From Nephrocerus scutellatus (taxonomy: Eukaryota > Arthropoda > Insecta > Diptera > Pipunculidae): a stretch of 64,000 nucleotides of DNA. Both the position numbers and the translations under genes were made by a program. How positions within the stretch are numbered: position 1 is the first letter of the stretch; every line of letters begins with the position of its first letter. This document shows, one piece after another, positions 33,835 to 44,774 of this stretch. Location of the stretch: contig OX352762.1 in NCBI GenBank assembly GCA_947095585.1, positions 31,100,669 through 31,164,668 on the forward strand. The letters are read 5' to 3'. A model generated the notes under the pieces. That model worked only from the letters and a program-made list of their open reading frames with translations. It searched no databases and had not been told where the DNA came from.

Positions 33835-33895
33835 CTTGGGACAATTCCACTGGGCACAATTCCACTTGGCACAATTTAACTTTTTGCACAATTTA
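33835..33895 (+). repeat. Left ACAATTCCACTTGGC array
   Basis: It reads CTTGGGACAATTCCACTGGG, CACAATTCCACTTGGCACAA, then TTTAACTTTTTGCACAATTT. Units are about 15-16 bp. Its reverse complement lies at 37250-37325, on the far side of the Jockey-like element. Confidence 0.75.
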
Positions 33896-34035
33896 ACTTT
33901 TAACGCTGGACACTGAAAGGTTTTTCGGAGCAGACCTTTTCACAATTTTGCAGAAGGCAAGAAAAGTCGTGCCTGCTAATTATAGCAACCTTGATGACAA
34001 GTCCAAAACAACCGTTTTGGGTCGACTTATTTGTG

Positions 34036-34471
34036 AATTATGTTCACAATAAGCAGGATAAGTATATTCTCATATAATGTGAACTCCATTTATTCCTAAG
34101 CAAGACGTATCACACTTAAATTATTTATTAAAATTAATAAACCCGACATTCTTCTTTTACAGGAAACAAACCTCACAGGGAGAAACCCGTTCAGTCCAGA
34201 CGGATACAATATCCACAGGGTCGACAAAAGCAGTTGACGCTCTGGGACGGCGGTCCTTATCAAGGACACTATGGCAGGCGAGAAGGTGCAAATCAGTGGG
34301 TTGCGTAGCATGGAAGCAACAGCTGTCAGCATCAAAGTCAACGAGGTTGAGACCTTGCTGGTGATATCTGTGTACAATCACTGTAACGCAACGAGGGAAG
34401 ATATCCAACGGGATCTGCAAACTGTCTGCGGCATCTCCTCTAGGCACACATACTGTGTGGTTGGATTTTAA
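34036..34471 (+). pseudogene. Jockey-like AP endonuclease, N-terminal part
   Basis: In one frame from about 34036: ISIFSYNVNSIYS, stop, ARRITLKLFIKINKPDILLL, QETNLTGRNPFSPDGYNI, stop after VDKSS, GTAVLIKD and LVISVYNHCN. The QET motif supplies the metal-binding Glu of APE endonucleases. At about 34460 the frame shifts into the next segment, which carries DFNARHTRW. Confidence 0.8.
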
Positions 34472-37028
34472 CGCTAGGCACACCCGATGGCAAGATGAAG
34501 TGTGCAATATTCAAGGAAAGGCTATTGCAGATTGGCTGGATTCAAATCCTCATCAGAATACCATGGCTGTAGTTTCACAGACCCGGAAGACGTACCCTCG
34601 CACACCGTCAACTCTGGATTTCTTTCTGGCAACTACAAATTTTATTAATATCCTCCCAGAATTAAGAAATTATTTCTGTTTGGCGCACGATAGTGACTCG
34701 GATCATATGGCCATAGAGCTTCGAGTGAGGTTGAATCAGCGAATTCTGAAAGACACACCAACATCTGAACTACACATCAACTTCAGGAAAGTAAACTGGA
34801 ACCGGTTTAGATCTGAAGTTTTAGCTGATTTAACAATGCCAGAGGACTGCAGAAATCTGAAGAATAACGAAATTGATGATGCTATCAAAAATTTCGAGAT
34901 TGCGGTAAACACAGCCATCGATCGGCAGAAAACAATATGCACCAGCAGGGATCGCTTTCAACACCTGCCTGAGCATATACAGGCAATATATGCTCACAAT
35001 CAACGGCTGCGGAAGCGCCTGCAGAGGATTTTTAACAGGACTCTTAATACAGACAACGACGAATACCAGTCTGTACTTTCGCAACTGCGTTGTACAGTGA
35101 ACATGTTTCGTCAAGCACTGCGGAGGTACCAGGAAGATGACCTGACCAAACGACTCCAGAACATCAAACCAGGTCCTGATGCTTTTAAGAAGCTGAACTC
35201 TCTGGTCGGAAAGCGTATTTCCATTTCAGAGAGTATCACGTTTGGAGATGAAGTAGCATCTAGTCCTATTGAAAAAGCCGAAGCCTTTGCCTGCCATTTT
35301 GAAAAGAGCTTTACGGACCGACCACCAACGCATCTTCCAGATTTTTTGGAAGAGGTGGAAAGTCTTGTGGAAGACGTCACTTCTGCAAGTAATCCTGTAG
35401 TGCGGTTTAGTGAAGAAAACCCCGCTAGAGCGCCCGTAGACGTTGAAATGTTTACCAAACCAGCTGTTGTTAGTGATTTAATAATGAGTGGAAACTCAAA
35501 AAAATCATCAGGAATTGACGGGATTTCTAACTTTTTGCTTAAAAAGTTACCGGGTATGGCAATCTTGATGTTAACCCTCATTTTCAACAATTGCCTTAAT
35601 AATGGTTACTTTCGAGACAACTGGAAGGTGGCAAAATTAGTACCAGTACCCAAGAAAACTGACCGCTCAAGCGTTACTGGTTACCGTCCAATAGCTTTAC
35701 TGTGTTGTATCAGTAAAGAATTCGAGTCTTTTATCCGTAAAAAGATCAATACGTTTTGTTCGGAATGAGGCCTTATTCCTTCCTTTCAATTCGGTTTTCC
35801 AGAGAAGCACTCTACGATACACCTTCTGCTGAAACTTCACAGCAACGTCACTCGAGGACTGAACGTTAAAAGCAGTACAGTAGCATGTTTGCTAGACATC
35901 GAAAAAGCCTTCGATAGTATATGGATCAACGGGCTACTGTTCAAACTTATTAGATTTGGCTTCCCCAATTATAAAATAATTAAAAATTTTCTCTTTCACA
36001 GGGTATTTTTTGTACAGATTTTTGGCGACTCATCCACTAGGAAAGGGATTAAAGACGGAGTTCCTCAAGGTTCCAGACTTGGCCCTGTCCTTTTCAACAT
36101 CTACACGGCGGATCAACCCACCAATACAGCCGGAACAAGCAGCATGCTTTACGCGGATGACTCCATCACGTATGCCGTTTCTCTCTCTCCTGAGATAGCT
36201 GCCCGAAGAGTGGAGGAACACCTCCGAATTCTTTGGGAGTACTACCTGAAGTGGGGACTGAAGATCAACGCCAACAAATCGGAACTCATCTGCTTCCGAG
36301 TGTCAGCAACCGAAACAAGGATAAGAAAAATCGCAAGCCGGTGCAGAGCCTTAATAATCACCCTTCCGGATAACACGACAATAAACACCAAGTCAGAGAC
36401 TAAGTACCTGGGAATCAACTTTACTGAGAGGCTCAAGTTTAACTCTCACATCGATAAAACATTGAAAAAAGCGAACTACGCTCTTCATTTGGTGCACCCG
36501 CTACTAAGAAGACGAAACGGATTGTCCAACAACACCAGGCTGCTCATCTGCAAGCAGCTCATCAGGCCAGTGATAACCTATGGCTATCCCATATGATTCA
36601 CCGTCTCACCAACAACGATGAAGAAGATCTCCCTATATGAAAGGAAGGTACTTAGGATCTGTACAGGACTCTGGAGGTTGCCAAACAGCTATAAGTTTGT
36701 GTCGACTGCAAGACTTTACGAAGCGGCAGGTCTGCTGCCAATAACCGCCCACTTGTTCCAAATGGCAAAGAAATTCGTTGATGGGTTAGAAACACATCCA
36801 AGTCCGGATATGCAAGGACTGAGAATCGAGGAAATCGAGCCAAGGCACCGCTTTATACAAACATCAGAGGATTCACAGATGCTAGATTCAACGACATCCT
36901 TAATAATCAAGACGCCTCCTTCTACGAGAAGGCCAACAATCAACATTACAAAGGCTGAAGATCGCCCTGTTTATACCCCCTTTTATGTTTTTTCCCATTT
37001 TTATTTTATTTTAAAATTTATCGTTTAA
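34455..37028 (+). pseudogene. Jockey-like endonuclease C-terminus and reverse transcriptase
   Basis: One reading frame runs from DFNARHTRW and STLDFFLA to the endonuclease SDSDHMAI motif, then a spacer and the RT: SSGIDGISNFLLKKLP, YRPIALLCCISKEFE, CLLDIEKAFDSIW (motif A), DGVPQGSRLGPVLFNIYTAD, SMLYADDSITYA (catalytic YADD), WGLKINANKSELICF and TKYLGINF. Only two internal stops occur, TGA at 35766-35768 and TGA at 36594-36596; the frame is unbroken across both. Near 36850 the better-fitting ending (RGFTDARFNDIL) is in another frame. The polypeptide would nick DNA and copy element RNA at the target; as it stands it is interrupted. Confidence 0.9.
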
Positions 37029-37249
37029 AATTTATTTACTTTAAATATAAACATGTAGTAGATTAAGTAGTAAATAATATTGTTTAATAATAAGCAATAC
37101 AAAAAAAAAGACAATGTAAATACGTCGGGCCCCTATTGTTGAACCGACACTTATTAATAATAGTTATAAGTTTAGTTTTAAGTCAAAATTGTATATTACT
37201 TAAATGTTAAATAAAATATCTTAATCTAATCTAAAAAAAAATGTTCCCC

Positions 37250-37325
37250 AGGGGAATTGTGCCAAGTGGAATTGCACCAGTGCAATTGTGTCTAGTGAAA
37301 TTGTGCTGTGGAATCGGCCGGTTAC
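37250..37325 (-). repeat. Right ACAATTCCACTTGGC array (inverted)
   Basis: It reads GGGGAATTGTGCCAAGTGGA, ATTGCACCAGTGCAATTGTG, TCTAGTGAAATTGTGCTGTG. Its reverse complement aligns with the left array over about 42 bp. It begins within about 10 bp of the A run ending the Jockey-like element. Confidence 0.75.
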
Positions 37326-37735
37326 CGAATAAATGAGCCCCAAGCTTGTATTATTTAATTTTACGCAAATATTTCTCAATTTTTATTTAAAATTTTGAGA
37401 GTCACTATTTAAGTTTAAGAGTTCTTCCGCCACTATGGAAGTTTAAGAATCACTGAAAGAGTTGCTGCCAGTTTCTTTTATGTTTCTGTTCAAAATTTGC
37501 TCCTAGTTTACGAACGACCCACTTTCTAAACCACAGGATTTCATATCACAATGGACCATTACTGGTCTAAGTGTGTCGGTCTCACTGACAGCAACCTTAA
37601 CCTAATACGATTTCATCACAGTTTCAGTCTTGGTCTTGGTCTTGGTATGGGATGGGTTGTCCTGGATTTTTCTTTACTGCAAGAATACAGTCATTCGTGC
37701 ACATATATTATTGCATACTGTAATTTTGTCTTAAG

Positions 37736-38029
37736 GTGGGTGCCTTGGCTCATTGGATAAGTGCATGGACTTATGAGCAGGAGGTTCGTGGTTCAAATCC
37801 CAGTAACACCAAGAATATTTCTCACGGTCCCACTTCTCGCGAATGCCTGGCAAACGTCAGAGAGTAATAACTTGTCACGGAAAGCATCTAAATTTGCAGT
37901 TCGGATACGGCATTAACTTGTAGGTCCCCTCCATTTTGTGTGCAAAAATATACATGCACAACACAAAATGGTCGCGAGAAGCGCTAGGCCTTGGACCGCA
38001 ACGATCTGTCGTGCCGCATATTATTATTA
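37736..38029 (+). mobile_element. tRNA-derived SINE, full-length copy with TSD
   Basis: The head has GGCTCATTGGATAAGTGCAT (A-box side) and GTTCGTGGTTCAAATCCC (B-box side). The body has TAATAACTTGTCACGGAAAG, GTAGGTCCCCTCCATTTTGT, ATGGTCGCGAGAAGCG, CTTGGACCGCAACG, and the tail is (ATT)n. Flanking TAATTTTGTCTTAAG (37721-37735) and TAATTATGTCTTGAA (38030-38044) form a target duplication matching at 12 of 15 positions. Confidence 0.88.
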
Positions 38030-38049
38030 TAATTATGTCTTGAAAGGCT

Positions 38050-40890
38050 CTGTATTCATTTGTAAAATAACAGTAATTTGCCGCAATTCTTATTTCTGTA
38101 CAAATCGCGACGAAACCCACCAAACAATTTCTATTTCCACAATTTACAGTGGACATTTTTGCTAGACGAATAAATTAATTTTAGGAAATGTGACCACAAG
38201 ATATAGCAGACAACCGCAACACCATCCACTGCCAAAAAAACATGATCATACTTATGGGAACTTCGATTCACACAAAAAAGCACCCTTTGTTGGGTAAAAT
38301 TGCTCATTTGGATCTCATGTTCGATTTCCTACAATAAAACAATCAGCCTAATCGAATATTTTTTGTGTTGCAAATATTTTGTAAATAAATATGGAAGTAA
38401 AAATTGAAATGGTTACTTCTTCATTGTCGTCATCACCATCTAAAGGTTTATCGTTTTCCTTCCTTCAATACAATGCAATTTTGTGGTTCGGTTCGAGAAT
38501 CGATTGAATCCAAAATCATATTAATGTGTGTCACACGGAATGCAAATTATTGGAGTTATGGCATACATGCGTGTTCATCCCAGCATTTTTCCCCCTCAGC
38601 AGTCAAATTAGTGTGTCTCACAATTTTTGTGACGAACATACATATTTAAGGATGGCTTTGTTTGAGAAAATTTGAATAATTTGAATAATTGGTAGCAAAG
38701 AATTGGTTAATGGAATTGATCATCATTTTCTTTTAAAAGAAATCAAATGATGTCATTCTCACGTCTAACGTCTAGCGATATACCAATGCCATCAACTTCC
38801 GAATCAAATCCTTTGACGAAGCATGCGGTACTCATTCCTCACCAAGCATGAGCATGATGCCAGAATATTTCTTCTCCACTCACTGACAAACAGACGCCCA
38901 GCATTAACTCTGTGTTTAATGATTCCACCTTTTACAATTTAATAATATCAACAACAATGGTTAGAATCGATTGCAGAAAGGATAATTACTGCCATGTTCC
39001 TGGAAAAAATGAATCGTAGAACACCCAGAAAGAAAAGAATCCACCCGATTAGGAACCAACCAGCTATCTTCGTCGCTTGCTGCATCCTTTCAGCACTCTG
39101 TGTTACAGAAAAGGACTAAACTGTGTTATTTTCTTCTTGTAAATTTTGATTCGGAAATCAAACATCTTTCACCGGGATAATTAGAGGCACTGTCAAAGGA
39201 CTGAAGAGGGCAGCGTGCGCACTCGTTATGATGCGCGTCTAAAAAACGAGAGGAGGAATTAATCGAAAGGATGTGGTCTGCCATCGTCAGAGGTTAGAAG
39301 AAACCTTTTTGTCGGTTTTTGTTTTATGTTTGAATTTTGAATTTTGCGCACTGAAGTCCACAAAGACGACGTTGTAATTATATACAGGGAGCAGCTCGAA
39401 GTAGGAGGATTCATTAGTTAATCCTTAAACGCAAGGTAAGCTGAAGTTTTTTTTTTCCACTTTGTTTTCTCTAGAACGCCTGAACGGAACACTTTTCAAT
39501 GTAGCCTGTGTATACTATGTATGCTGTTTCAAGAGGACTCACATATAGTGAAAGATATACAACGCTCTACCACCACTTTCTCTGCACAAATGCTCAGTTT
39601 ACCTACCACAACTGTTGGCATGCATATCCTAGCTGTTTGGCAGACGGACACATTGCGTATTATTATAAATGTAATACTCGTAAGGTAGTATCCTTTTCCT
39701 ATTGTTTGGCGGAGGCAGACTATTCTCTACAGTTTTCCCTTTTGCCTTTTGTTTTTTTTTGCGATATACATCATACATAACTGGGCAATGTCCACTTTCG
39801 ATTTGGAAATGTCCGCACATTGAATGCATCAGAACAATGGGGTGTCCTGCTGCGCATGGATTGCTTGTTCGTGCTGTTGTATTGTACTCGTATGTAGATA
39901 TAATATATAAAGTAGAGTATCCCTTTTTGTAAATTATCCTATTCGCATGGCCTTTGCTATCATGAAGCAGTCACCTCGGTTACAAGACACATTGCAAAGG
40001 ATTGCAATTGACCATCCTCCCATCGTGCCGCCTGCTGAAAAGGACATCAGTCCATGGATTTATGCAATTACGACTACGTAGATATTTTGCCTTGCTTATT
40101 CTCAAATTACTTTGCTTCTTGCCAAATCTAACGTACACATATGTGTAAGAGCAGAACGGTTTGGCGTAAATGTAGCACTGTCGTTGTCCTGTCGAACTTT
40201 TACATAAATATATTTGGATTCCTTACAATTAGTTTAACTTTTTTAAAATTAAGTCGGTTATGTTTACTTAAAGAATTTTATTTTATGTCTCAGCGTTTGA
40301 TTTACACGGTGTTCGTTAGAAAACGCGTATAAAAGTGTTTTCAAACAAACAAAGAAATCATCAAAGATCAACTGTATATATATATATAGAAAAATTTAAA
40401 ACAAAAATTATTTTATTTGTGAAACACGCTCGCTCTAAGGTAATATGGGGAATTACTTGGTTACTTGAATCATTTTCTGAAACCATGAATTGATCTGATT
40501 GGGTCAATAAAAGTGTTACCGAGAAATACGATTTGTTCTTTAGAATATGAAATTTTTGGAACTTAAATTAGGCACTACATAGAGGATTTATTATTTTTGA
40601 AACAACCCTGTAGATCGCATAATAGCTTCTCGAAATTAAAAAGCTTATACAGACGGTCTTTCTACCTATCCTAGACTTGACTGCAAAAAGTTCTCTAAAG
40701 TCTTTTATTTTTTATTTTTATAATATGTACATACGCTCAAGTTATTTGCACCCTTATGGAAGCACCGCGTTGGCGTTAAAAAATTAGGTAGAGGAACAGA
40801 GTCGATGCACATGCGTTTAAAATGCCTGCTGATCAAACAGATCTGGAAACACAGAGTCCGGCAATTCATTCCACATTACTATTGTGCGGC
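38050..40890. other. No gene recognised
   Basis: The sequence is AT-rich, without recognised repeats or exons. Open frames are short and unconvincing. A small inverted repeat (ATCATTTTCTTTTAAAAGAAATCAAATGAT region, split here as ATCATTTTCTTTT and AAAAGAAATCAAATGAT) lies at 38720-38752. Confidence 0.45.
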
Positions 40891-40894
40891 TTAA

Positions 40895-40945
40895 GAAGGG
40901 CACCGTGGCTGTAGTGGTTTGTGCGTTGGACTTCTAATTTTTTTT
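40895..40945 (+). repeat. SINE, 5' head fragment
   Basis: TTAAGAAGGGCACCGTGGCT, GTAGTGGTTTGTGCGTTGGA resembles the first 40 bases of the SINE head and is followed by a T run. The rest is missing. Confidence 0.45.
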
Positions 40946-41211
40946 TGTATTCAGCCTTGAAGAAGCAATGTGATTTTAGGAGCACCAGACAATACACTTA
41001 TATTCAAGTTTTATATGTTTTGCAAATAGTTGGAGTACAGTATTTCAATTCAAGGAAACCTAAACATTAGGCCGCAGCGAAAGAATGAATTTGATTAGAA
41101 GTAATGAACAGAAGATTACTAATTAAAATGAGAAGAAGTGTCGGAGACAAAAGCTTCGACCTTTATGAGGTGAATATTAGATTTGAAACCGTCCAATACG
41201 ACTTGTATTGA

Positions 41212-41493
41212 ACGGCCAGAACAAGTTCAATCAAGCCGGGTTTAATCGATTCCATATGCACTCATTTTCGACAGAAGAGCTTGATGTCAGACCCAGTCAA
41301 ATTCTTTATAAATATCGCGAGTAAAACAACTCTGCTTTCACCAAGTTTGGTGAATAGACTAATTCCATTTTTCGACAAGATATGCCAACAGAGATCACCT
41401 GAAGAATGTTGCCTTAGAGAAAGCGCACTGCTAGTCGCTAGAGATTTTCCAAGATTTAAGGAATTCCATCAGCATAAGTTTTTAAAACCTTAG
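41212..41493 (+). other. Unassigned open frame, possible 3' exon
   Basis: The frame is open from 41212 to a TAG at 41491. It contains MSDPVKFFINIASKTTLLSP, then NRLIPFFDKICQQRSPEECC and ends HQHKFLKP. The mix of residues looks more protein-like than the surrounding shadows, and the first ATG is at 41284. I recognise no domain. It could be a terminal exon, a decayed gene piece or chance. No strong acceptor is evident at its start. Confidence 0.25.
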
Positions 41494-41552
41494 AAGGTAC
41501 GGAAATAGATAATAATAATAAAAATATTATATTATATATTTAAATATTATTT

Positions 41553-41682
41553 ATACGGCATTAAATTCTAGGTCCCCCCATTTGTGTTCAAAAATATATA
41601 TGCACAATACAAATGGTCGCGAGAAGCTAGGCCTTGGACCGCAACGGTCTATCGCGCCGAATATTATTATTATTATTAAGTT
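41553..41682 (+). repeat. SINE, 3' half
   Basis: It matches the last 125 bp of the full SINE: ATTCTAGGTCCCCCCATTTG, AAAATATATATGCACAATAC, AAATGGTCGCGAGAAGCTAG, GACCGCAACGGTCTATCGCG, CCGAATATTATTATTATTAT. Confidence 0.85.
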
Positions 41683-41799
41683 TTTTTTAATTAGTATGTG
41701 TTCTATCATTCCAAAGCAATCTCAATCAACTAGAACGAACGGACGGCATGAAAACTTGGGCTGTACATAAGAGCAGAGAAAAAGAAAAAAATGAAAGCA

Positions 41800-42062
41800 A
41801 AACAAAGTCTGCCTCTACTGTTGTATAAGACAACATACTTACATATGCATTCGAGACTTGGGCGTTTAGCTAAAGAGCACTCTGACCTCTAAGCCGCGTT
41901 CCAGCGAAAAGTCTTACGGAGAGTTGTCGGCCTTGAATGTAAGGAAGAACGATTCTGGAGACTATAATGATGACATCTACGATGTCAACATCGTGAAGGC
42001 TCCGGTGAGCAGATGACACCTAGTTTGCATGAGCAAAGAGGATCCTGCTCGGAAATATCAGA
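41800..42062 (+). pseudogene. RTE-like element, degenerate fragment
   Basis: AAACAAAGTCTGCCTCTACT joins the RT thumb region to the C-terminal region (TGTATAAGACAACATACTTA, GAGACTTGGGCGTTTAGC, AGTCTTACGGAGAGTTGTCG, GAGGATCCTGCTCGGAAA). Deletions and shifts are numerous, and the 3' tail is lost. Confidence 0.8.
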
Positions 42063-42069
42063 GTCGAGA

Positions 42070-42655
42070 AGAAAACATCTCCAGGTCATATTTTACATCC
42101 AAGGTGATGTTGTTTCTAACCTTAATTGAACACCGAGAATAGTCCATTGTCATCCTTCACATTAAATGAAATAATTAAGAACCTTTAGCAAACCATTACT
42201 TTTGCGTTTTTGCTTCTCGTTTTCGTTTAGACTTTTACCCTTATGAAAAGCTGATTCGAAAGCATCTCATTAATTTATTCTTTTTCTAAAAATATAATAA
42301 CACACTTTCTCTTGACACGCTGTACCGTGCCGATGTATATGGGGTGCAATAAACGGTGTCTTAAACAAATATTAAAAAACCAATGTGTTACTTTTTTACG
42401 AAAACCGTGTGTTAGAAATATCCTTTTTCTTATTCACATGATGTAAGAATCTTAGTTCTTATATATTGATAAAGAACCTATAGCACTGGAGTGTGCAGCA
42501 CAGTGTCTGGTAAAACGTGTCGTAATGATCACTTGCTGCATCTTTTGTTGCTCTCTACACAAATTCTTGGGATGCATTTCGTCACGCTAATGATCGATTC
42601 GAGAGTCGCTGAATGAATTCCTTTTTTGTGTTCGCCAAGCAATAAGTTATGGTTC
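42070..42655. other. No gene recognised
   Basis: AT-rich with no recognised repeat, exon or RNA gene. Confidence 0.4.
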
Positions 42656-42659
42656 ATAA

Positions 42660-43079
42660 CTTATATGTATACCGCCACAGCCAACACAGACCAAAAAATA
42701 CTCATATTCATATATAGATCTGTATACGGTCTACCAGAAGCAGACACACTTCGGTATACATAAATTGTGTAAGTGGCCTGGACATTCGATATTCGAGCGA
42801 CCAGAAAGGATTGTTACGGCGTCATACGGACATTCGACAGTTAGTTACAGAAAGGATATTACATCAAAAGCAGCAGCTGCATGGGCTGGCTGGTCAACCG
42901 GAGCAGTGCTATTTAGTGTTACTTCTTTAAATGTCCTGCTGATTTTGAAGTCTGTCCTAGATTTTATGGTGCATTACAAAAAACTGCGGGACCATGGCTA
43001 CGACCCAACCAGAAAGGGTTTGGTAATTCAAAGAAAGCAAGAATCGATAACGAAAGGACTGAAAATGCATGTGCAGTGA
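42660..43079 (+). other. Unassigned open frame with one hydrophobic segment
   Basis: The frame is open from 42660 to TGA at 43077. The later half has SKAAAAWAGWSTGAVLFSVT, SLNVLLILKSVLDFMVHYKK and LRDHGYDPTRKGLVIQRKQE, giving one probable membrane segment followed by a basic tail. There is no ATG before the hydrophobic part, so a real gene would need an upstream exon; CTACCAG at 42731-42737 is a possible acceptor. I recognise no family. The composition is coding-like but the case is weak. Confidence 0.3.
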
Positions 43080-43084
43080 CAAAG

Positions 43085-44770
43085 GACTGCGTTTTGCTAT
43101 AGAATGCCTAATTGTATCGGAGTGAGGGAGAACATTTCTAAGATATCTGGGACACCCAAGAATAAATCAATACCCACTGTCCCAATAGGAAAAATAGGAT
43201 AAAAACGTATAACACTCTGTTGTAAACCCGAACACATAAAAAAGGATTCTAAGGAAATCGCTTGATTCTTCATTCTTCGTACAATGAGTAGAGCTGTATG
43301 TTACTCCAATGTTACTTGTTGTGTCTGCTGCCACTGTGTCGACTTCGACACTTTGGCAAATCCGGGTAATGTGACTAATAATGACTTTTGACCACTTTTT
43401 TCTCTGTATGCAGTTCTCCTTGGTTATTCAATCGGTTGCAGACGCACAGGCTGACAGTAGGTTATTTATTATCATTTTGGTGTCCATAGATGTACGTTCG
43501 CATATTGTACAATGTTTAAGGTTCCCACACTTTGGTCTGCACTTTTTTCGTATCATGTGTTGCAGTACTTATACTCATACTTCTCTCTAAGGATCTTCTT
43601 CTTAGACAATCATCATCATATCGATGCGATGGTAAAATGATCATTTCTTTTGAGGACTGTTTATCATTGTATACGTCGTTGAAAATCCTTTATTCATAAG
43701 AATTTTGTCTACGCATAAAGGTAATGTTAGTTTTTATCCTTTTTTCAACAGTATATATATATATATTTGAAATTTATTTGTTTTTTTACTTTGTTAACGT
43801 TTCTAACTGTTCCCTTGGTGTTTTAAAGGAAGTCCTGATAAAACCAATTCTTTAATGTCCAAGACACGTTCGTTCGTGGGTGCTGCATAAGGAAGTGCGG
43901 CAGCAGGATATATGTAATATACTATACACAATACGAACGCTACTTAATACAACTGCAAAAGGCGTGCTACGAGGAAGGGTCAATTTACAGTTATCGTTTT
44001 TTTGTAGGATTTGACAAAATGGTTTTCGGTTTCGTTAGCGAACCGTTATGTCACATTAGAAAGGAGAAAGGGAAAACTTCACAACAGTTGGCAGCAGACC
44101 AATTTGCAGAATTGTAACTGCGAGTGTGTTAAGAGGAGTGCACTATCTCAAATTGCATTTAGTTGGTGAATGGTCAGTTTGCCGAAGGGAAGGAGATAAA
44201 TAGACAAATAATGTAATTTAGGGAACTGTTTGTTTTTGGGGTAGATAGACAATTGCAAGGACACGGTAACGTAAAAAAATAATTTTTCTATATATTGGTA
44301 CGAAATTTAGGGTTTCGAGTTCGTAAAGGATTTTGCACAAGTTTATTAATTTACAAATAACAACTTTAATAAACAAACAGTTAAAATAACACAAGTTCAC
44401 AATTTATATTGGGGATAACTTTAAATGTACACACTTAAATAGAATATGGTATTGTTCACCAATGTTTCTATATAATTTTCCATAAATCCCCTTCTTTCAT
44501 TTCGCTAAGCGACCTCCACGGTCTTATCAACTAAAATTTTGTTAAATAGAACATAGAGTTGAGTTTGAGTTTACTGCTAAGCGGATACAAAAATAAATAC
44601 TTTTCTCTTAATCATCGCTGTATCTACGCGATTATCTGCAAGATTAACTTTTGACAAAATCTACAATAAAAAAGTCTACCCCAGGTCTACCAGGCAAACA
44701 AGCTGCCAGCCAAAAAGGTGTCGCTCGCACCGTGGGAGAGAAATTTATTTTACACGCGGCAGAAATAGTA
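43085..44770. other. No gene recognised
   Basis: AT-rich, with a TA run near 43750. Short open frames only. Confidence 0.45.
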
Positions 44771-44774
44771 TCTA

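Larger units (their letters stand above)
34030..37245 (+). mobile_element. Jockey-like non-LTR retrotransposon, ORF2 portion
   Basis: Endonuclease and RT are present, with a 3' untranslated region ending ATAAAATATCTTAATCTAAT and a short A run at about 37233-37241. The RNA-binding ORF1 usual for Jockey elements is absent, so this copy is 5'-truncated. Coding defects are limited: two stops in the endonuclease, a one-base frame change near 34460, TGA at 35766 and 36594, and a shift near 36850. The RT segment is otherwise nearly full length, suggesting a fairly recent insertion. Confidence 0.85.

Noticed and set aside
34096..35590. Minus-strand frames opposite the Jockey-like element
   Set aside because: They are shadows of the endonuclease/RT coding strand.
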